DNA of 64,000 nt from Mesorhizobium sp. AR10 (GCF_024746795.1 NZ_CP080524.1:1426001-1490000), one strand, 5' to 3'; positions 1 to 8,349 are shown, counted from the first letter of the stretch. Program-made: numbers and translations. The notes: generated from the sequence alone by a model not told the origin.

Positions 1-525
1 CGGCACACTAGCGGGATTGGTTTCATCGAAGTCGAATTTGGCTTCTCCGTCCAGAACCAACTTGATGCACTCGACATACGATGAGACGGCCTGCAAACCT
101 GAGATCGCATCCTTCTTGTTTAGCAACCAACACACATCAGCGACTCTTGCCCGAAGTGCATGGTGACCAATCTCGGGCACCAGCTTCACCAGTACGCCGA
201 TCTGATCGGATAGCAGGTCGGTCGGGATAAGTGAGCGGCGACCGTCCATGATCGCCATAGGACGAAACGGCTCGGCACGATCATTTGGTTCGAAATGGTA
301 GTTTGCAATTTGTCCAAGCACCTCTAGCGCTTGTTCGCTATCAGCATCCCCGGCTGCCTTGACGGCGGCAATCGCCTCACGAATGCGAGCATAGATGTCG
401 CTACTGTCCACCACGGCGGTTGCAGCGATCGCGTTTTTCACAGCCTCGCGCTGAAATGCATCTAGCGAGACCACAAAAGTAACGCCGGGAATTTCTCTTT
501 TCTCGGCGCTTTCGTTATCAGTCAT
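1..525 (-). CDS. Partial hypothetical protein, possibly N-terminal part of a DUF4209-type protein
   Basis: The reading frame is open from an ATG at 525 to the window edge (175 codons seen, C-terminus missing). The start has an AAGGG-like ribosome site about 10 bases upstream. The visible part is soluble, helical and charged, without a signal peptide or obvious catalytic motif. It contains a stretch reading PEIGHHALRARVADVCWLL, which recalls the N-terminal region of large DUF4209-family proteins found in accessory islands. That match is from memory and weak. It is transcribed divergently from the small-gene cluster at 833-1929. The function is unknown; if the full protein carries a DUF4209 C-terminus, a HEPN-like defence role would be worth testing. 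Confidence 0.6.
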   Translation of the reverse strand, partial: MTDNESAEKREIPGVTFVVSLDAFQREAVKNAIAATAVVDSSDIYARIREAIAAVKAAGDADSEQALEVLGQIANYHFEPNDRAEPFRPMAIMDGRRSLIPTDLLSDQIGVLVKLVPEIGHHALRARVADVCWLLNKKDAISGLQAVSSYVECIKLVLDGEAKFDFDETNPASVP

Positions 526-832
526 TGAGCAGGGCCCTTCTTACGCTGTTTTCACCTACCGTGTTAGCACACCTGTTGTGCGGAGGCTTATATTTGAGCC
601 GCCAAAGAAATTCGTAGGTCGGCAACCAATTCGGCCTTATAATGCCAATTCCAGCCAGAGCCCTAAAGGCACGGCGGATAGCACGACAAGCGCCAAGGCG
701 CTCCTTGATGTCGTGCCCCTGCGATGGTCGGTGGCCATTCGCGCAGCGACGGGGTCGCTTCCTTTCCACATCGAAACATCAACTGCCCCACGGGCCGCTT
801 CTGCGCAGCCGTCGCGGGCATGGACAGAAAGA
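526..832. other. Divergent intergenic region, likely promoters
   Basis: These 307 bases separate the divergent genes starting at 525 (minus) and 833 (plus). Open frames run through it on both strands, but their proteins are arginine-rich and look like shadows of GC-rich DNA. No strong hairpin or clear -35/-10 pair was identified. It presumably holds the promoters of both flanking transcription units. Confidence 0.35.
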
Positions 833-1249
833 ATGAACATGCACTTGGATGCTATTAGCTTTTCGCCAGAGCAGTCGATCGCCCTGGCACTCCGGATGCC
901 CTTTGGTCGCGTTGCGACCGCAGCCGAGAACGCGCTTCTCGATCGCGATATTGATGCCGTGGTCCGCATTAAGCTTGCCTCGATCCGCATTTTGGAAACG
1001 GCGTACACTGCCACCTTCACGATCGAGCACAATGAATATGCCGCGCAATACAAGGAGGCCCGCGAGGTCTCGATCGCCCTAACGCGCCCGACACTACAAG
1101 CGGCCTTCGCAGCCCTGACTCCTAGTGCTATCGCGACCGCGATAGCTGAGCAATCGAAGGCCGTTGCGATCATGACCAAGATTGGCGTCGTCGAAGCGTC
1201 GAAGGTCGCTTCTGGACTGGTGAGCAACCGAGCGGGGGCATTCCAGTGA
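833..1249 (+). CDS. Hypothetical protein, 138 aa
   Basis: The ATG at 833 was chosen because the upstream part of the same open frame is low-quality and the segment from here on looks like a helical protein rich in Ala, Ile and Thr. Only a weak GAAAG ribosome site precedes it; a second ATG follows two codons later. No signal peptide, membrane segment or known motif is visible. Its stop overlaps the GTG start of the next gene by four bases (GTGA), so the two are probably translationally coupled. Family unknown. The overlap and the protein-like composition are the only support that it is real. Confidence 0.5.
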   Translation: MNMHLDAISFSPEQSIALALRMPFGRVATAAENALLDRDIDAVVRIKLASIRILETAYTATFTIEHNEYAAQYKEAREVSIALTRPTLQAAFAALTPSAIATAIAEQSKAVAIMTKIGVVEASKVASGLVSNRAGAFQ

Positions 1250-1611
1250 TTTCTCAGGAATGGAGACCGACGCAACACTCGCACAAACGGAGACTGCGGT
1301 TCGCGCTGCCGTTAGGCGATACCGTCGACAAGGCCGCCGCCATCCTTGGCAACCGCGTCGGATTCCTCCGCGTGTTGTGCGCAGCAATCCGAGTGTCTGA
1401 CGGTGGGTACATCGTGGTGCTGGAAATCCGTTGGCGCATGGGCGGATTCGGAGATTTCGAGCTATCGGCGACTGGTGTCACGCTTGCCGAGTGCGTTGAC
1501 CAACTCAAAGACGCACGAGTTTTTGTCGATGCAGTCCTACGTCACAAGAACCTCGAAAGCGAAATGTTCGCGATGCAAATGGACGCTCCGGAGGAGGAGG
1601 CCAATGGCTAG
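1246..1611 (+). CDS. Hypothetical protein, 121 aa
   Basis: A GTG start at 1246 overlaps the previous stop. The protein begins with a basic segment (HSKRRLRF-like) and continues with alternating hydrophobic strands, for example YIVVLEIRWRMGGFGDFEL, so a small alpha/beta fold is likely. The end is acidic (DAPEEEANG). No recognised domain, signal peptide or membrane helix. A strong GGAGGAGG ribosome site lies inside its last codons and serves the next start at 1604. It is the middle member of a tightly packed three-gene cluster. Function unknown. Confidence 0.55.
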   Translation: MISQEWRPTQHSHKRRLRFALPLGDTVDKAAAILGNRVGFLRVLCAAIRVSDGGYIVVLEIRWRMGGFGDFELSATGVTLAECVDQLKDARVFVDAVLRHKNLESEMFAMQMDAPEEEANG

Positions 1612-1662
1612 TGGTCGCGACATCATGCAGACCCGTTTTGGCAAGATTCTGCGTACGCCGTC

Positions 1663-1929
1663 GTGCGCAAGCCATTCTGTGCCGGCGATTACATCCGCCG
1701 CCGCGATGATCACAACCATACGGCCCGAGCACACTTCTTCTTCCACTACGGCGACAAGATCGGCGTGGTGCTGGTCGGCAATTATGATTTTGAAAAGCCG
1801 CTAGGGGAGCAGGAAGAGTTTTCTGTATCTCTGGGAGCCGATCCCTATGGAACCCATAGCCATCGGTTAGGAACGCGAATTCTGAAGGAATTCAAGGGCT
1901 TAGAGAAATTGGAGCAAGAGCGTTTCTAA
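1663..1929 (+). CDS. Small hypothetical protein, probably with a frameshifted start
   Basis: The 88-residue product from the GTG at 1663 looks like a real protein (HFFFHYGDKIGVVLVGNYDF), but that GTG has no ribosome site. A perfect GGAGGAGG site sits before an ATG at 1604, but the ATG opens a different frame (MASGRDIMQTRFGK) that soon turns into poor protein. The good frame also reads sensibly upstream of 1663 (FWQDSAYAVVRKPFC) back to the stop at 1609-1611. The simplest reading is one gene of about 108 codons from 1604 to 1929, interrupted by a -1 shift near 1640-1660. The shift could be a mutation, a sequencing error or, less likely, recoding. Confidence 0.45.
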   Translation: MRKPFCAGDYIRRRDDHNHTARAHFFFHYGDKIGVVLVGNYDFEKPLGEQEEFSVSLGADPYGTHSHRLGTRILKEFKGLEKLEQERF

Positions 1930-2097
1930 CTCACTTTTCCGCAACAATTTCAAATACTTAGATGCCAAATCGCCCGCTGCGTTTCTAACTCAACCGTTGT
2001 TTCGATCCGAACACGCGACTATGTGTCAGGTGTGAACGCCGTCGAAATGCCCGGCTGCAATGGCTACCGCCTAGCGGCCGGGCAAGTTCACCAAGGC

Positions 2098-2135
2098 GCG
2101 GGGCGTCGAGTTCGACAATAGCCCCGCACGTTTTC
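2098..2135 (+). terminator. Stem-loop with short T-run, possible terminator
   Basis: A 7-bp stem GCGGGGC (2098-2104) pairs with GCCCCGC (2121-2127) around a 16-base loop and is followed by ACGTTTTC. It lies after the small-gene cluster and before the primase gene, so it could end the first transcript. The long loop and only four T bases make this tentative. Confidence 0.35.
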
Positions 2136-2225
2136 GACGGTCACGTTCACCTCCTCCGAAAACCAGCGGCAACACCAACGTGCGCAAGCGCGGTGATCGA
2201 CCGCGCGCGCCTTCGGAGTATTTCT

Positions 2226-5200
2226 ATGTCTGAGCCCAACCTTTCGGCTGATACGACCACAATCACGGCTAGCGAATTCCTCGCCACGGTCTATCCCAAT
2301 TATGACGGTCTCCTTTCCCTGTCGAAGGACGGGGCCGATGCAAACGCCGATGGCACGACGCTTGATGTCCATGTGCCCGACGTGGGCGAGATCGACACCT
2401 TTTTCGCTGAAGCCGGGGATCACGATATCGTCGCGCTTTCACATGACCGGGTCTACTGTCCGGCTGCCCTTGCATTCTGGTTTGCGCCAGGACAGGCAAT
2501 CCCCGATCGCGTGAAGTCCCTTGGCGTTGTCCTTCAGCCACGCGGCGAAACCGCCGGACCTGTTCTCGTGGTCCACGTGGACGGTGAGACGGCCGAAGTC
2601 GATCGGCTCATTTCCGACCTTGCAGCCGAATACCCAGAGCTTTCGCCGGAGGTGCCATTGCCGGGGCGTAGGTGGTCGCTGGAGGCAGGGTCACAGGTTC
2701 GGCGCTGCACAGTCGAGCAAGTGATCGACGCGATGCTGGAGGGCTCCGCTGATGAGGCAGGGTTGGATGCAGATGTCCCCGATCATTGGAATTCCGCCGG
2801 CGACTTCCCTCCCGGTGTTCTGGAGCACCCGCTTGCCGCGTCGAAGATGCATGATCAGTTCAAGAAGAAGGCCATCAACGTCTTCGCCAACGTGCACGGC
2901 CTCTATAGCCATATTGCCAACCACTTGGCGAGTGACAAGAAGGAGGGTCCTGGCATCGTCGGAGCCGTTCTCGATACAGATATTGAGACCGGCAAGCCGC
3001 GACGCAAGATTCGCAACGTCGTGACGGTTGGATATCTCGGTCTCGACTTCGATGGCGGGCAGACGGAAGAAGAAGCTGCGGCCAAGTTGCGGGCGCTCGG
3101 CATCACCTTCGGCACGTATTCCAGTTATCGCCATTTGAAGGATGGGAGGACGCACAAGTTCCGCGTCATCATTCCCTTGAAGCCCGCTTTCGATACCTCT
3201 CAGTTTGAGAGCCGCGAACGTGCAAACGCTGTGTGGAAGGCGTCCTACGAGGCATTCTGCGAGACGCATGGTTTCCACTATGACCACAACGCGAAGGACA
3301 TCACGCGTTTCTTCAACAGCCCGCGCCATCCAAAGGGCGGTGAGTTCTTCTCCCGTATCTACGGCGGCAAGCTGTTTGAACTGCCGATCGTCATGCCCGA
3401 GGAGCGGCCGATTGCGAAGATCGCAAAGGCGCGCGGTATTGCGCTGTCGTATGACTTTTCCGGTGAGGCATATGTTGCCGATGGCAGTGGTGTCGAGTTC
3501 TTCCTGTCTCTGCTCGGCGATGGGTCGGGCCAGCTTGGATACCACGACCCGAGTTTCCGAGTGCTCTGTTCCTACTTCGCGACCGAGGGACCAGACGCGG
3601 AAGTTGGTCCGATAGTGCAGCGGCTCCGGCAGTCGATTGAGAAGGCGGAACGCGGTCCCGGTCGAGAGCAGAGCGACATCGATAGGTACATGTCCGACTC
3701 CTATCTCGCTGCCGAGGTAGAGAACGCACGGGAGTTCATCAGGGAGCGGCTGGAGGCGGATGAGGCGGCAAAGCAGGCTCAGGCCGAGATCTTGGCCGAA
3801 GCCTTCGAGATCGCCGAAAAGATGACCAAGCTGACGCCTGACGAAGAGGTTCAGACGCTCTTGAAGAAGTTGGTTGCCGTCAGTGAGCGTGAGGCGGAGC
3901 GGGTGCTTGCCGAGGTCAAGAAGCTGACCGGGACGCCTATCGGGCGCTTGCGGGAGGACTATCGGAATCTTCGCACGAAGCAGGCAAAAGGTAAGGCCAG
4001 ATCGCCCTATCATTTCGAAACTGTGGAAGCTGGCATCGAGGCGATGAACAAGGAGATCGCCATCGTCGAACGCGGGACGGATGTGATGATCGTTCAGAAG
4101 CGCGAGGAGCAGGACGGGTGGAAGACCATCCGCGCTGCCGAGACGGTCTTCGCGCCTTGGGAAGTGGGCACCAATTCCGACATGGAACCACTGTTCCCAT
4201 TGTGGCGGAAGTCGCATCTCCGGGACTACCGCACCGATGTCGTCTTCAACCCCTATCGGCACGGTGCGATCGATCCCACGCCGAGCGAACACTACAACCT
4301 GTACAAGGGTCTCGCGATCGAACCGGGAATGAGCGACTGGATGGCCTACCAGCGCCACGTCTTCCACATCGTATGCAACGGCGACATGCGCCTGTTCCGG
4401 TTCTACATGACATGGATGGCGGACCTGTTCCAGAACCCAGAGACGAAGCCAGGCACGGCTTTGATGGTTCGCGGTTTGAAGGGCACCGGCAAGAGCATCT
4501 TCACCGTTCCCCTCCAGCAAATCCTTGGGCTGCGCCATAGTGTGAAGGTGAGCAACCGCAAGCACCTCACCGGCAACTTCAATGGCCAGATGGCCGGGAA
4601 GATGCTCGTGATCGGGGAGGAAAGCTCGTGGGGCGGTGACAAGGAGGCGGACAGTTCCTTGAAGGACCAGATCACCAGCGACACCATGTTGCTGGAGAAC
4701 AAGTTTGCCGATCCCGTGCCGATGAGGGACTTTCGGCGTTTCATCATCATTTCCAATGCAAAGAGCGTCGTGCGCGCCACGCCCGACGAACGCCGCTATG
4801 CAGCGACCGTCGTGAGCGATGCTCGGATCGGAGACAAGGCGTACTTCGACACTTTGGCGGCGGAAATTTACGGCGGCGAGACGGCTCCGGCCATGCTGCA
4901 CGATCTTCTCAATCTCGACATCACCGTGGACCTTCGCAATCCGCCGAAGACGGCAGCACTGGCTGATCAAATCATCAACGCTCTCCCGGCCGATGAGCGG
5001 TGGATTCGCGGCGTACTTCTCTCCGGCTCTTTTACCGGGGGCGATGGCGTTGACCTTCTGGACGAACGCACCGCCGAGAAGTGGCTGACAGAGTCCATCA
5101 GGGTCACCAAGGAGATGGTGCGCGAGAGCTATCGGTCAGCAGTGAAGCCTTACGACGGACCTGCCGATCCAGGCACGATCGGCAAGTTCTTCGTCAGCAA

Positions 5201-5441
5201 GTTCAAGGGAACCGAAGCGGAGATCGATGACACTCGGCCGGGACGTGTAGGGCGGGACTACGTGTTGCCTCCGCTTCCGGAAATGATCACCGCCTACGAG
5301 CGGGAATGGACTCCGCTCAATCCTGAAACGACCGAGGATGAGAAGGACTTCATCCGTGTGGTTGACAGGAACAACCCGGATGAGCGCGTTCGGGTTGAGA
5401 CCAATGCCGACGACTTCATCAACGCGTTCTTCAGGCGGTGA
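2226..5441 (+). CDS. Primase-helicase (AEP-type primase plus SF3/DUF5906-like helicase)
   Basis: The 1071-residue protein starts at the ATG at 2226, which has GGAG seven bases upstream. An upstream GTG in frame lacks such a site. An archaeo-eukaryotic primase-like part is suggested by LGLDFDGG (about residue 272), the strand pair TYSSYRHLKDG and HKFRVIIPL (296-318) and DITRFFNSPRHPKGG (about 358-372). A glutamate/lysine-rich coiled linker spans about 500-590. The C-terminal helicase has a Walker A motif GLKGTGKS near residue 750 and a Walker B-like KMLVIGEESS near 790, as in D5/DUF5906 enzymes of satellites and integrative elements. It likely initiates replication of the excised element. Repeat clusters directly downstream (5453-5650) are a candidate origin. 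Confidence 0.85.
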   Translation: MSEPNLSADTTTITASEFLATVYPNYDGLLSLSKDGADANADGTTLDVHVPDVGEIDTFFAEAGDHDIVALSHDRVYCPAALAFWFAPGQAIPDRVKSLGVVLQPRGETAGPVLVVHVDGETAEVDRLISDLAAEYPELSPEVPLPGRRWSLEAGSQVRRCTVEQVIDAMLEGSADEAGLDADVPDHWNSAGDFPPGVLEHPLAASKMHDQFKKKAINVFANVHGLYSHIANHLASDKKEGPGIVGAVLDTDIETGKPRRKIRNVVTVGYLGLDFDGGQTEEEAAAKLRALGITFGTYSSYRHLKDGRTHKFRVIIPLKPAFDTSQFESRERANAVWKASYEAFCETHGFHYDHNAKDITRFFNSPRHPKGGEFFSRIYGGKLFELPIVMPEERPIAKIAKARGIALSYDFSGEAYVADGSGVEFFLSLLGDGSGQLGYHDPSFRVLCSYFATEGPDAEVGPIVQRLRQSIEKAERGPGREQSDIDRYMSDSYLAAEVENAREFIRERLEADEAAKQAQAEILAEAFEIAEKMTKLTPDEEVQTLLKKLVAVSEREAERVLAEVKKLTGTPIGRLREDYRNLRTKQAKGKARSPYHFETVEAGIEAMNKEIAIVERGTDVMIVQKREEQDGWKTIRAAETVFAPWEVGTNSDMEPLFPLWRKSHLRDYRTDVVFNPYRHGAIDPTPSEHYNLYKGLAIEPGMSDWMAYQRHVFHIVCNGDMRLFRFYMTWMADLFQNPETKPGTALMVRGLKGTGKSIFTVPLQQILGLRHSVKVSNRKHLTGNFNGQMAGKMLVIGEESSWGGDKEADSSLKDQITSDTMLLENKFADPVPMRDFRRFIIISNAKSVVRATPDERRYAATVVSDARIGDKAYFDTLAAEIYGGETAPAMLHDLLNLDITVDLRNPPKTAALADQIINALPADERWIRGVLLSGSFTGGDGVDLLDERTAEKWLTESIRVTKEMVRESYRSAVKPYDGPADPGTIGKFFVSKFKGTEAEIDDTRPGRVGRDYVLPPLPEMITAYEREWTPLNPETTEDEKDFIRVVDRNNPDERVRVETNADDFINAFFRR

Positions 5442-5452
5442 GCGTGACGGGC

Positions 5453-5650
5453 GACTCCATGGACCCCATGGACTCCACGATGAACCGCGGTCTCTTACAG
5501 GAATCGAAATTTTGCACCCACGCCTGCAAGGGCATTCGGCCGCTGCAGCCGGTGAGGGAGACCTAGAAAATTCTTTTTCTCCGCATGACTTCAAAACACC
5601 CTGGAGTCCGTGGAGTCCACGGAGTCACGCTGTAGAAATTTCTGCACTCA
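5453..5650 (+). repeat. Two inverted clusters of 9-bp repeats, candidate replication origin
   Basis: Just after the primase stop there are three tandem 9-mers (GACTCCATG, GACCCCATG, GACTCCACG; 5453-5479). At 5600-5626 lie three 9-mers of the opposite orientation (CCTGGAGTC, CGTGGAGTC, CACGGAGTC). The two 27-bp arms are complementary at about 23 positions and 120 bases apart. A direct repeat GAAATTT(T/C)TGCAC follows each cluster (5506 and 5635). The rest of 5442-5802 holds no convincing gene and grows A+T richer towards 5800. Iteron-like repeats beside a primase suggest an origin of replication; an alternative is a long transcriptional hairpin between the convergent genes. Function is inferred. 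Confidence 0.5.
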
Positions 5651-5802
5651 ATCTGAAAACCATTCGACCACAAAGCCATGCCGCCCGCCTCGCTCGCCAG
5701 CACCATGGCGACACGGATGAGTCCAGAAAAATCTGCGCTCATCCGTTATCGAACTTTTAGCTCGCGTTCGCATCACAGAGTTGAGCTGAGATGGTATGTG
5801 TC

Positions 5803-7104
5803 TCACTCGTTATTTTTCTCGATAGGCAAGTCATCTTGGGCACCTGCCCAACCCCCTAGCTGCTTTCGCCTATCTTGATATTTGCCGGTGTATCCGAGGA
5901 AGGTCAAAATCATGACTTCCAACAGCCATTGTGTCGCAAACCACGCGTGTCCCAGTTCCTCTCCCGTATAGCTAAAATCTCCCGCATGAGTTAGGCCGTT
6001 TCGAAAATCGGCAAGGAGCGTGAACCCGTCATATTTCTCGCTACTCTTCGCTTTCACTATCTTTTTCAGGGCATCGGATTTTTCGGTGGGATCACCCGTA
6101 ATTTTCATAAGCCGGGTGCAGGCTCGGAGTTTATCGGCAAGTGTCGCATTCTTGAACAGCGCCTTCGACCAACCTCCTTCCGTACAAAGGACGTGATAGG
6201 CCATTGTCTCCAAGCCAGCAGCCGACATTAGGAGTGCGATTTCGGTTGCATCGGTCTTGGTGTAGTTTCCAGCCTTGTAATACTGCATCGCTCGGCCAAG
6301 GGTACGCTTTCCTTCTGTTGTCGCGATGCGACGGACATAGCCTTCGAAAAGTGCGGGTAGGGCCGCCGTCAACGATCGATAAAACCAGTTCACAGGGGAG
6401 TCGAACCGATCGTGCTTTGTGAAGCCCAGGAGCCGGTAGCTATCAGCGTTGATTTCCGGGTTCCCCTGTACTTGCCCAAACCCTATTCGAGTACCCTTCA
6501 CAAAGCCCAGAAAAGCGACCAGCCGACCGACGTGATCGAACATGGTTGAGCCGTCCATCGGCTTGCCGTCTGCCGTACTAGCTGAGAAATGGTGCGTTAT
6601 TGCTTGCGCTATATGCAGCCGTGCGCGCCCTTGATAGAGCGCATGCGTGTGGTCGAAGGCGTGTAGGGTCACGTTCAAATTTTCATTCTTGAACGTCAGG
6701 CCATCTTGCCTTGGAATGTTGAGCCTTGGCCCGTTCACTATTAAACCGAAAGCCCCATCGGACGGCTTTCCAGAGAGCAGTGCCGGTTCTCTTGTTGGCT
6801 CGGCTTCAAATTTCGCTTCTTGATTGTCGAAGTTCATCTGATGGTTGGTGAGGAAGAATTCGATCGGATCGCTGGTCCCGAAAGTGATGCGCACGTCCTT
6901 GTCGATCACGTTGAAGTCCGGATTCTCTATTTTTTCAGCCCAATCCACGAGTACCCGCAAACCTTCATCAAGGCGGACACGGGCCGTTGGTTGGTTGGCA
7001 GGTTTGCCATCAATTTCGATACAAGTGACTACGCTATCGAGATCGACTGGCCCCTTTGGGCGACCTTCATAGAACGAATGTGGACCTGAGGGTAATTCTG
7101 ACAT
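5803..7104 (-). CDS. HEPN-like protein with RxxxxH motif, possible defence ribonuclease
   Basis: 433 residues from the ATG at 7104; a GTG six codons upstream is also possible. The N-terminal two thirds look like a beta-rich sensor-type region without known motifs. The C-terminal helical region contains DFRNGLTHAG, giving an R-x4-H motif (Arg368, His373), the active-site signature of HEPN ribonucleases such as ApeA/Abi-type proteins. There is no signal peptide or clear membrane segment. The gene is A+T richer than its neighbours, as expected for transferred cargo, and is transcribed on its own. A HEPN assignment rests on this motif and the helical context only, so an abortive-infection role is a hypothesis. 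Confidence 0.55.
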   Translation of the reverse strand: MSELPSGPHSFYEGRPKGPVDLDSVVTCIEIDGKPANQPTARVRLDEGLRVLVDWAEKIENPDFNVIDKDVRITFGTSDPIEFFLTNHQMNFDNQEAKFEAEPTREPALLSGKPSDGAFGLIVNGPRLNIPRQDGLTFKNENLNVTLHAFDHTHALYQGRARLHIAQAITHHFSASTADGKPMDGSTMFDHVGRLVAFLGFVKGTRIGFGQVQGNPEINADSYRLLGFTKHDRFDSPVNWFYRSLTAALPALFEGYVRRIATTEGKRTLGRAMQYYKAGNYTKTDATEIALLMSAAGLETMAYHVLCTEGGWSKALFKNATLADKLRACTRLMKITGDPTEKSDALKKIVKAKSSEKYDGFTLLADFRNGLTHAGDFSYTGEELGHAWFATQWLLEVMILTFLGYTGKYQDRRKQLGGWAGAQDDLPIEKNNE

Positions 7105-7552
7105 GTTCGATCTTTGTGGCACAGAAGGAGCGTTTGCAACGTCGGTATTAAGGCATCGAAACTTATCGCGCGATTTAGAAACGGATTGGTGAGCCTCGAC
7201 GATCCGTGCGCGGGCACAAGCCAGAACCGCAATCGACGGTCACACGCGGCGGGCGGCGCGAAATGTATCTGATATATCAGGTGATGTAATTCTGTGACAT
7301 CGTACGACCTACCCGCAAGGACTCGACACTAGAGCCGGCTCCGAGTTCCCAAATTTCGACCGAGGACAGCAAGGGACCCCGGTACAGCGCATCACGCGGC
7401 CCTGCATCTGCCAATAGAGCAGGCCCTAGTGTCATACCAAATACCCTTAACCAAAGCCAGAGAATCCGTGCCAATAGAGTTGTATTTATATTTTGTCATG
7501 ATAGTGTTTTGTCAGGTACTTTAAAGTCACCTGTCAGTTCTGGAGTTAAACT
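7105..7552. other. Gene-free divergent region with palindromes
   Basis: About 450 bases between the HEPN-like gene and the serine recombinase. No supported gene is seen. It holds the 12-bp perfect palindrome CTGATATATCAG (7269-7280) and an inverted repeat at 7513-7533 just upstream of the recombinase. Both flanking genes are transcribed outward, so their promoters must lie here. Confidence 0.5.
7513..7533 (+). promoter_or_regulatory. Inverted repeat upstream of the serine recombinase
   Basis: CAGGT and ACCTG outer half-sites flank the inner palindrome CTTTAAAG, giving a nearly symmetric 21-bp site that ends 20 bases before the recombinase ATG. It could be an autoregulatory operator or part of a crossover (res-like) site. 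The symmetry is seen; the role is inferred. Confidence 0.45.
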
Positions 7553-8113
7553 ATGCAGTGGGGTTACGCAAGAACGTCTTCGGCTGAGCAGGTAGCCGGT
7601 CTGGAGGAGCAGGTAAAGACCTTGGAAGCGGTCGGATGTCGCAAGGTCTACCGGGAGCACGCATCGGCCGTTGGCCATAGGGAACAGTTCGATCGCCTCA
7701 TGGAGCGACTGGAGGAAGGGGACATCCTGACCGTCTGCAAGGCTGACCGTCTTGCGAGGAGCATCGGAAAGCTGCTCAATATTGTGGAGGAGTTGGAGCA
7801 GCGCGGTGTTGCGCTCATGATCCTCGACTTCAACAAGGGTGACAGCATCGATACGCGGACGCCTACCGGTAAGCTCATGCTCACGCTCATGGGAGGATTT
7901 GCCGAATTTGAGCGCGGAATGATGCTCGAAAGGCAAAAAGCCGGCATCGAGAAGGCCAGGCGCGACGGCAAGTACAAGGGCCGCAAGCCGACTGCCATGA
8001 GCAAGTGCGATACGATCACCAAGTTGGACGCCGAAGGACTGACACGGCCTGCCATTGCGGCTCGGCTGCAAATCAGCGAACGCAGCGTGTACCGCGCATT
8101 GCGTCTCTCGTAA
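7553..8113 (+). CDS. Serine recombinase, resolvase/invertase family
   Basis: The 186-residue product has the family hallmarks. A catalytic serine lies in GYARTSSAEQ (residues 4-13). The segment VCKADRLARS contains the conserved D-R-L-x-R-S, and LMGGFAEFERGMMLERQKAGI supplies the long E helix. A C-terminal helix-turn-helix follows (ITKLDAEGLTRPAIAARLQI, then SERSVYRAL). Length matches small resolvases and invertases such as TnpR and Hin. The ATG at 7553 has GGAG eight bases upstream. It may resolve or invert DNA within the element; no partner inverted-repeat pair bounding an invertible segment was found. The inverted repeat at 7513-7533 may be its own control or crossover site. Confidence 0.92.
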   Translation: MQWGYARTSSAEQVAGLEEQVKTLEAVGCRKVYREHASAVGHREQFDRLMERLEEGDILTVCKADRLARSIGKLLNIVEELEQRGVALMILDFNKGDSIDTRTPTGKLMLTLMGGFAEFERGMMLERQKAGIEKARRDGKYKGRKPTAMSKCDTITKLDAEGLTRPAIAARLQISERSVYRALRLS

Positions 8114-8127
8114 GACTGGGGCTCCAC

Positions 8128-8202
8128 ATGCCCGTTATCCCGGCAGCAATGCGACTGGTTTTCTGGTTCGGCTTGTACTGGCTGCTATGCCACATCGGTT
8201 AG
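8128..8202 (+). CDS. Possible 24-aa hydrophobic peptide
   Basis: An ATG preceded by GGGG at about seven bases opens a 24-codon frame whose product (MPVIPAAMRLVFWFGLYWLL...) is one short hydrophobic, tryptophan-rich segment. It sits between the recombinase stop and a strong terminator, so it would be co-transcribed. Such short frames arise easily by chance, and nothing else supports it. Confidence 0.25.
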   Translation: MPVIPAAMRLVFWFGLYWLLCHIG

Positions 8203-8241
8203 CTCCAGCAATCGACGCCGTGCAACAGCCTCACAGGTCCA

Positions 8242-8272
8242 AAAGGCGAAGCGCAAGCTTCGCCTTTTTTTT
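8242..8272 (+). terminator. Rho-independent terminator of the recombinase transcript
   Basis: AAAGGCGAAGC pairs with GCTTCGCCTTT around a GCAA tetraloop and runs into eight T residues. This is a textbook intrinsic terminator downstream of the serine recombinase. Confidence 0.9.
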
Positions 8273-8349
8273 GCCGACGCTCTGCGAAAGGGTCGATCGG
8301 GGACCCATGCCGTAGTTCCTACCCGGCCCGGTGTTTCTCCCTCATGATG

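Noticed and set aside
518..769. An 83-codon minus-strand frame ending just over the start of the gene at 525
   Set aside because: The overlap resembles coupling, but the product is Arg-rich without protein-like features and the downstream gene has its own ribosome site.
2691..4970. A 759-codon minus-strand open frame inside the primase-helicase gene
   Set aside because: It lies opposite conserved primase and Walker motifs and has no ribosome site or domains.
5453..5650. A CRISPR array
   Set aside because: The repeats are 9 bp, directly abutting and in two orientations, with no spacers or cas genes.
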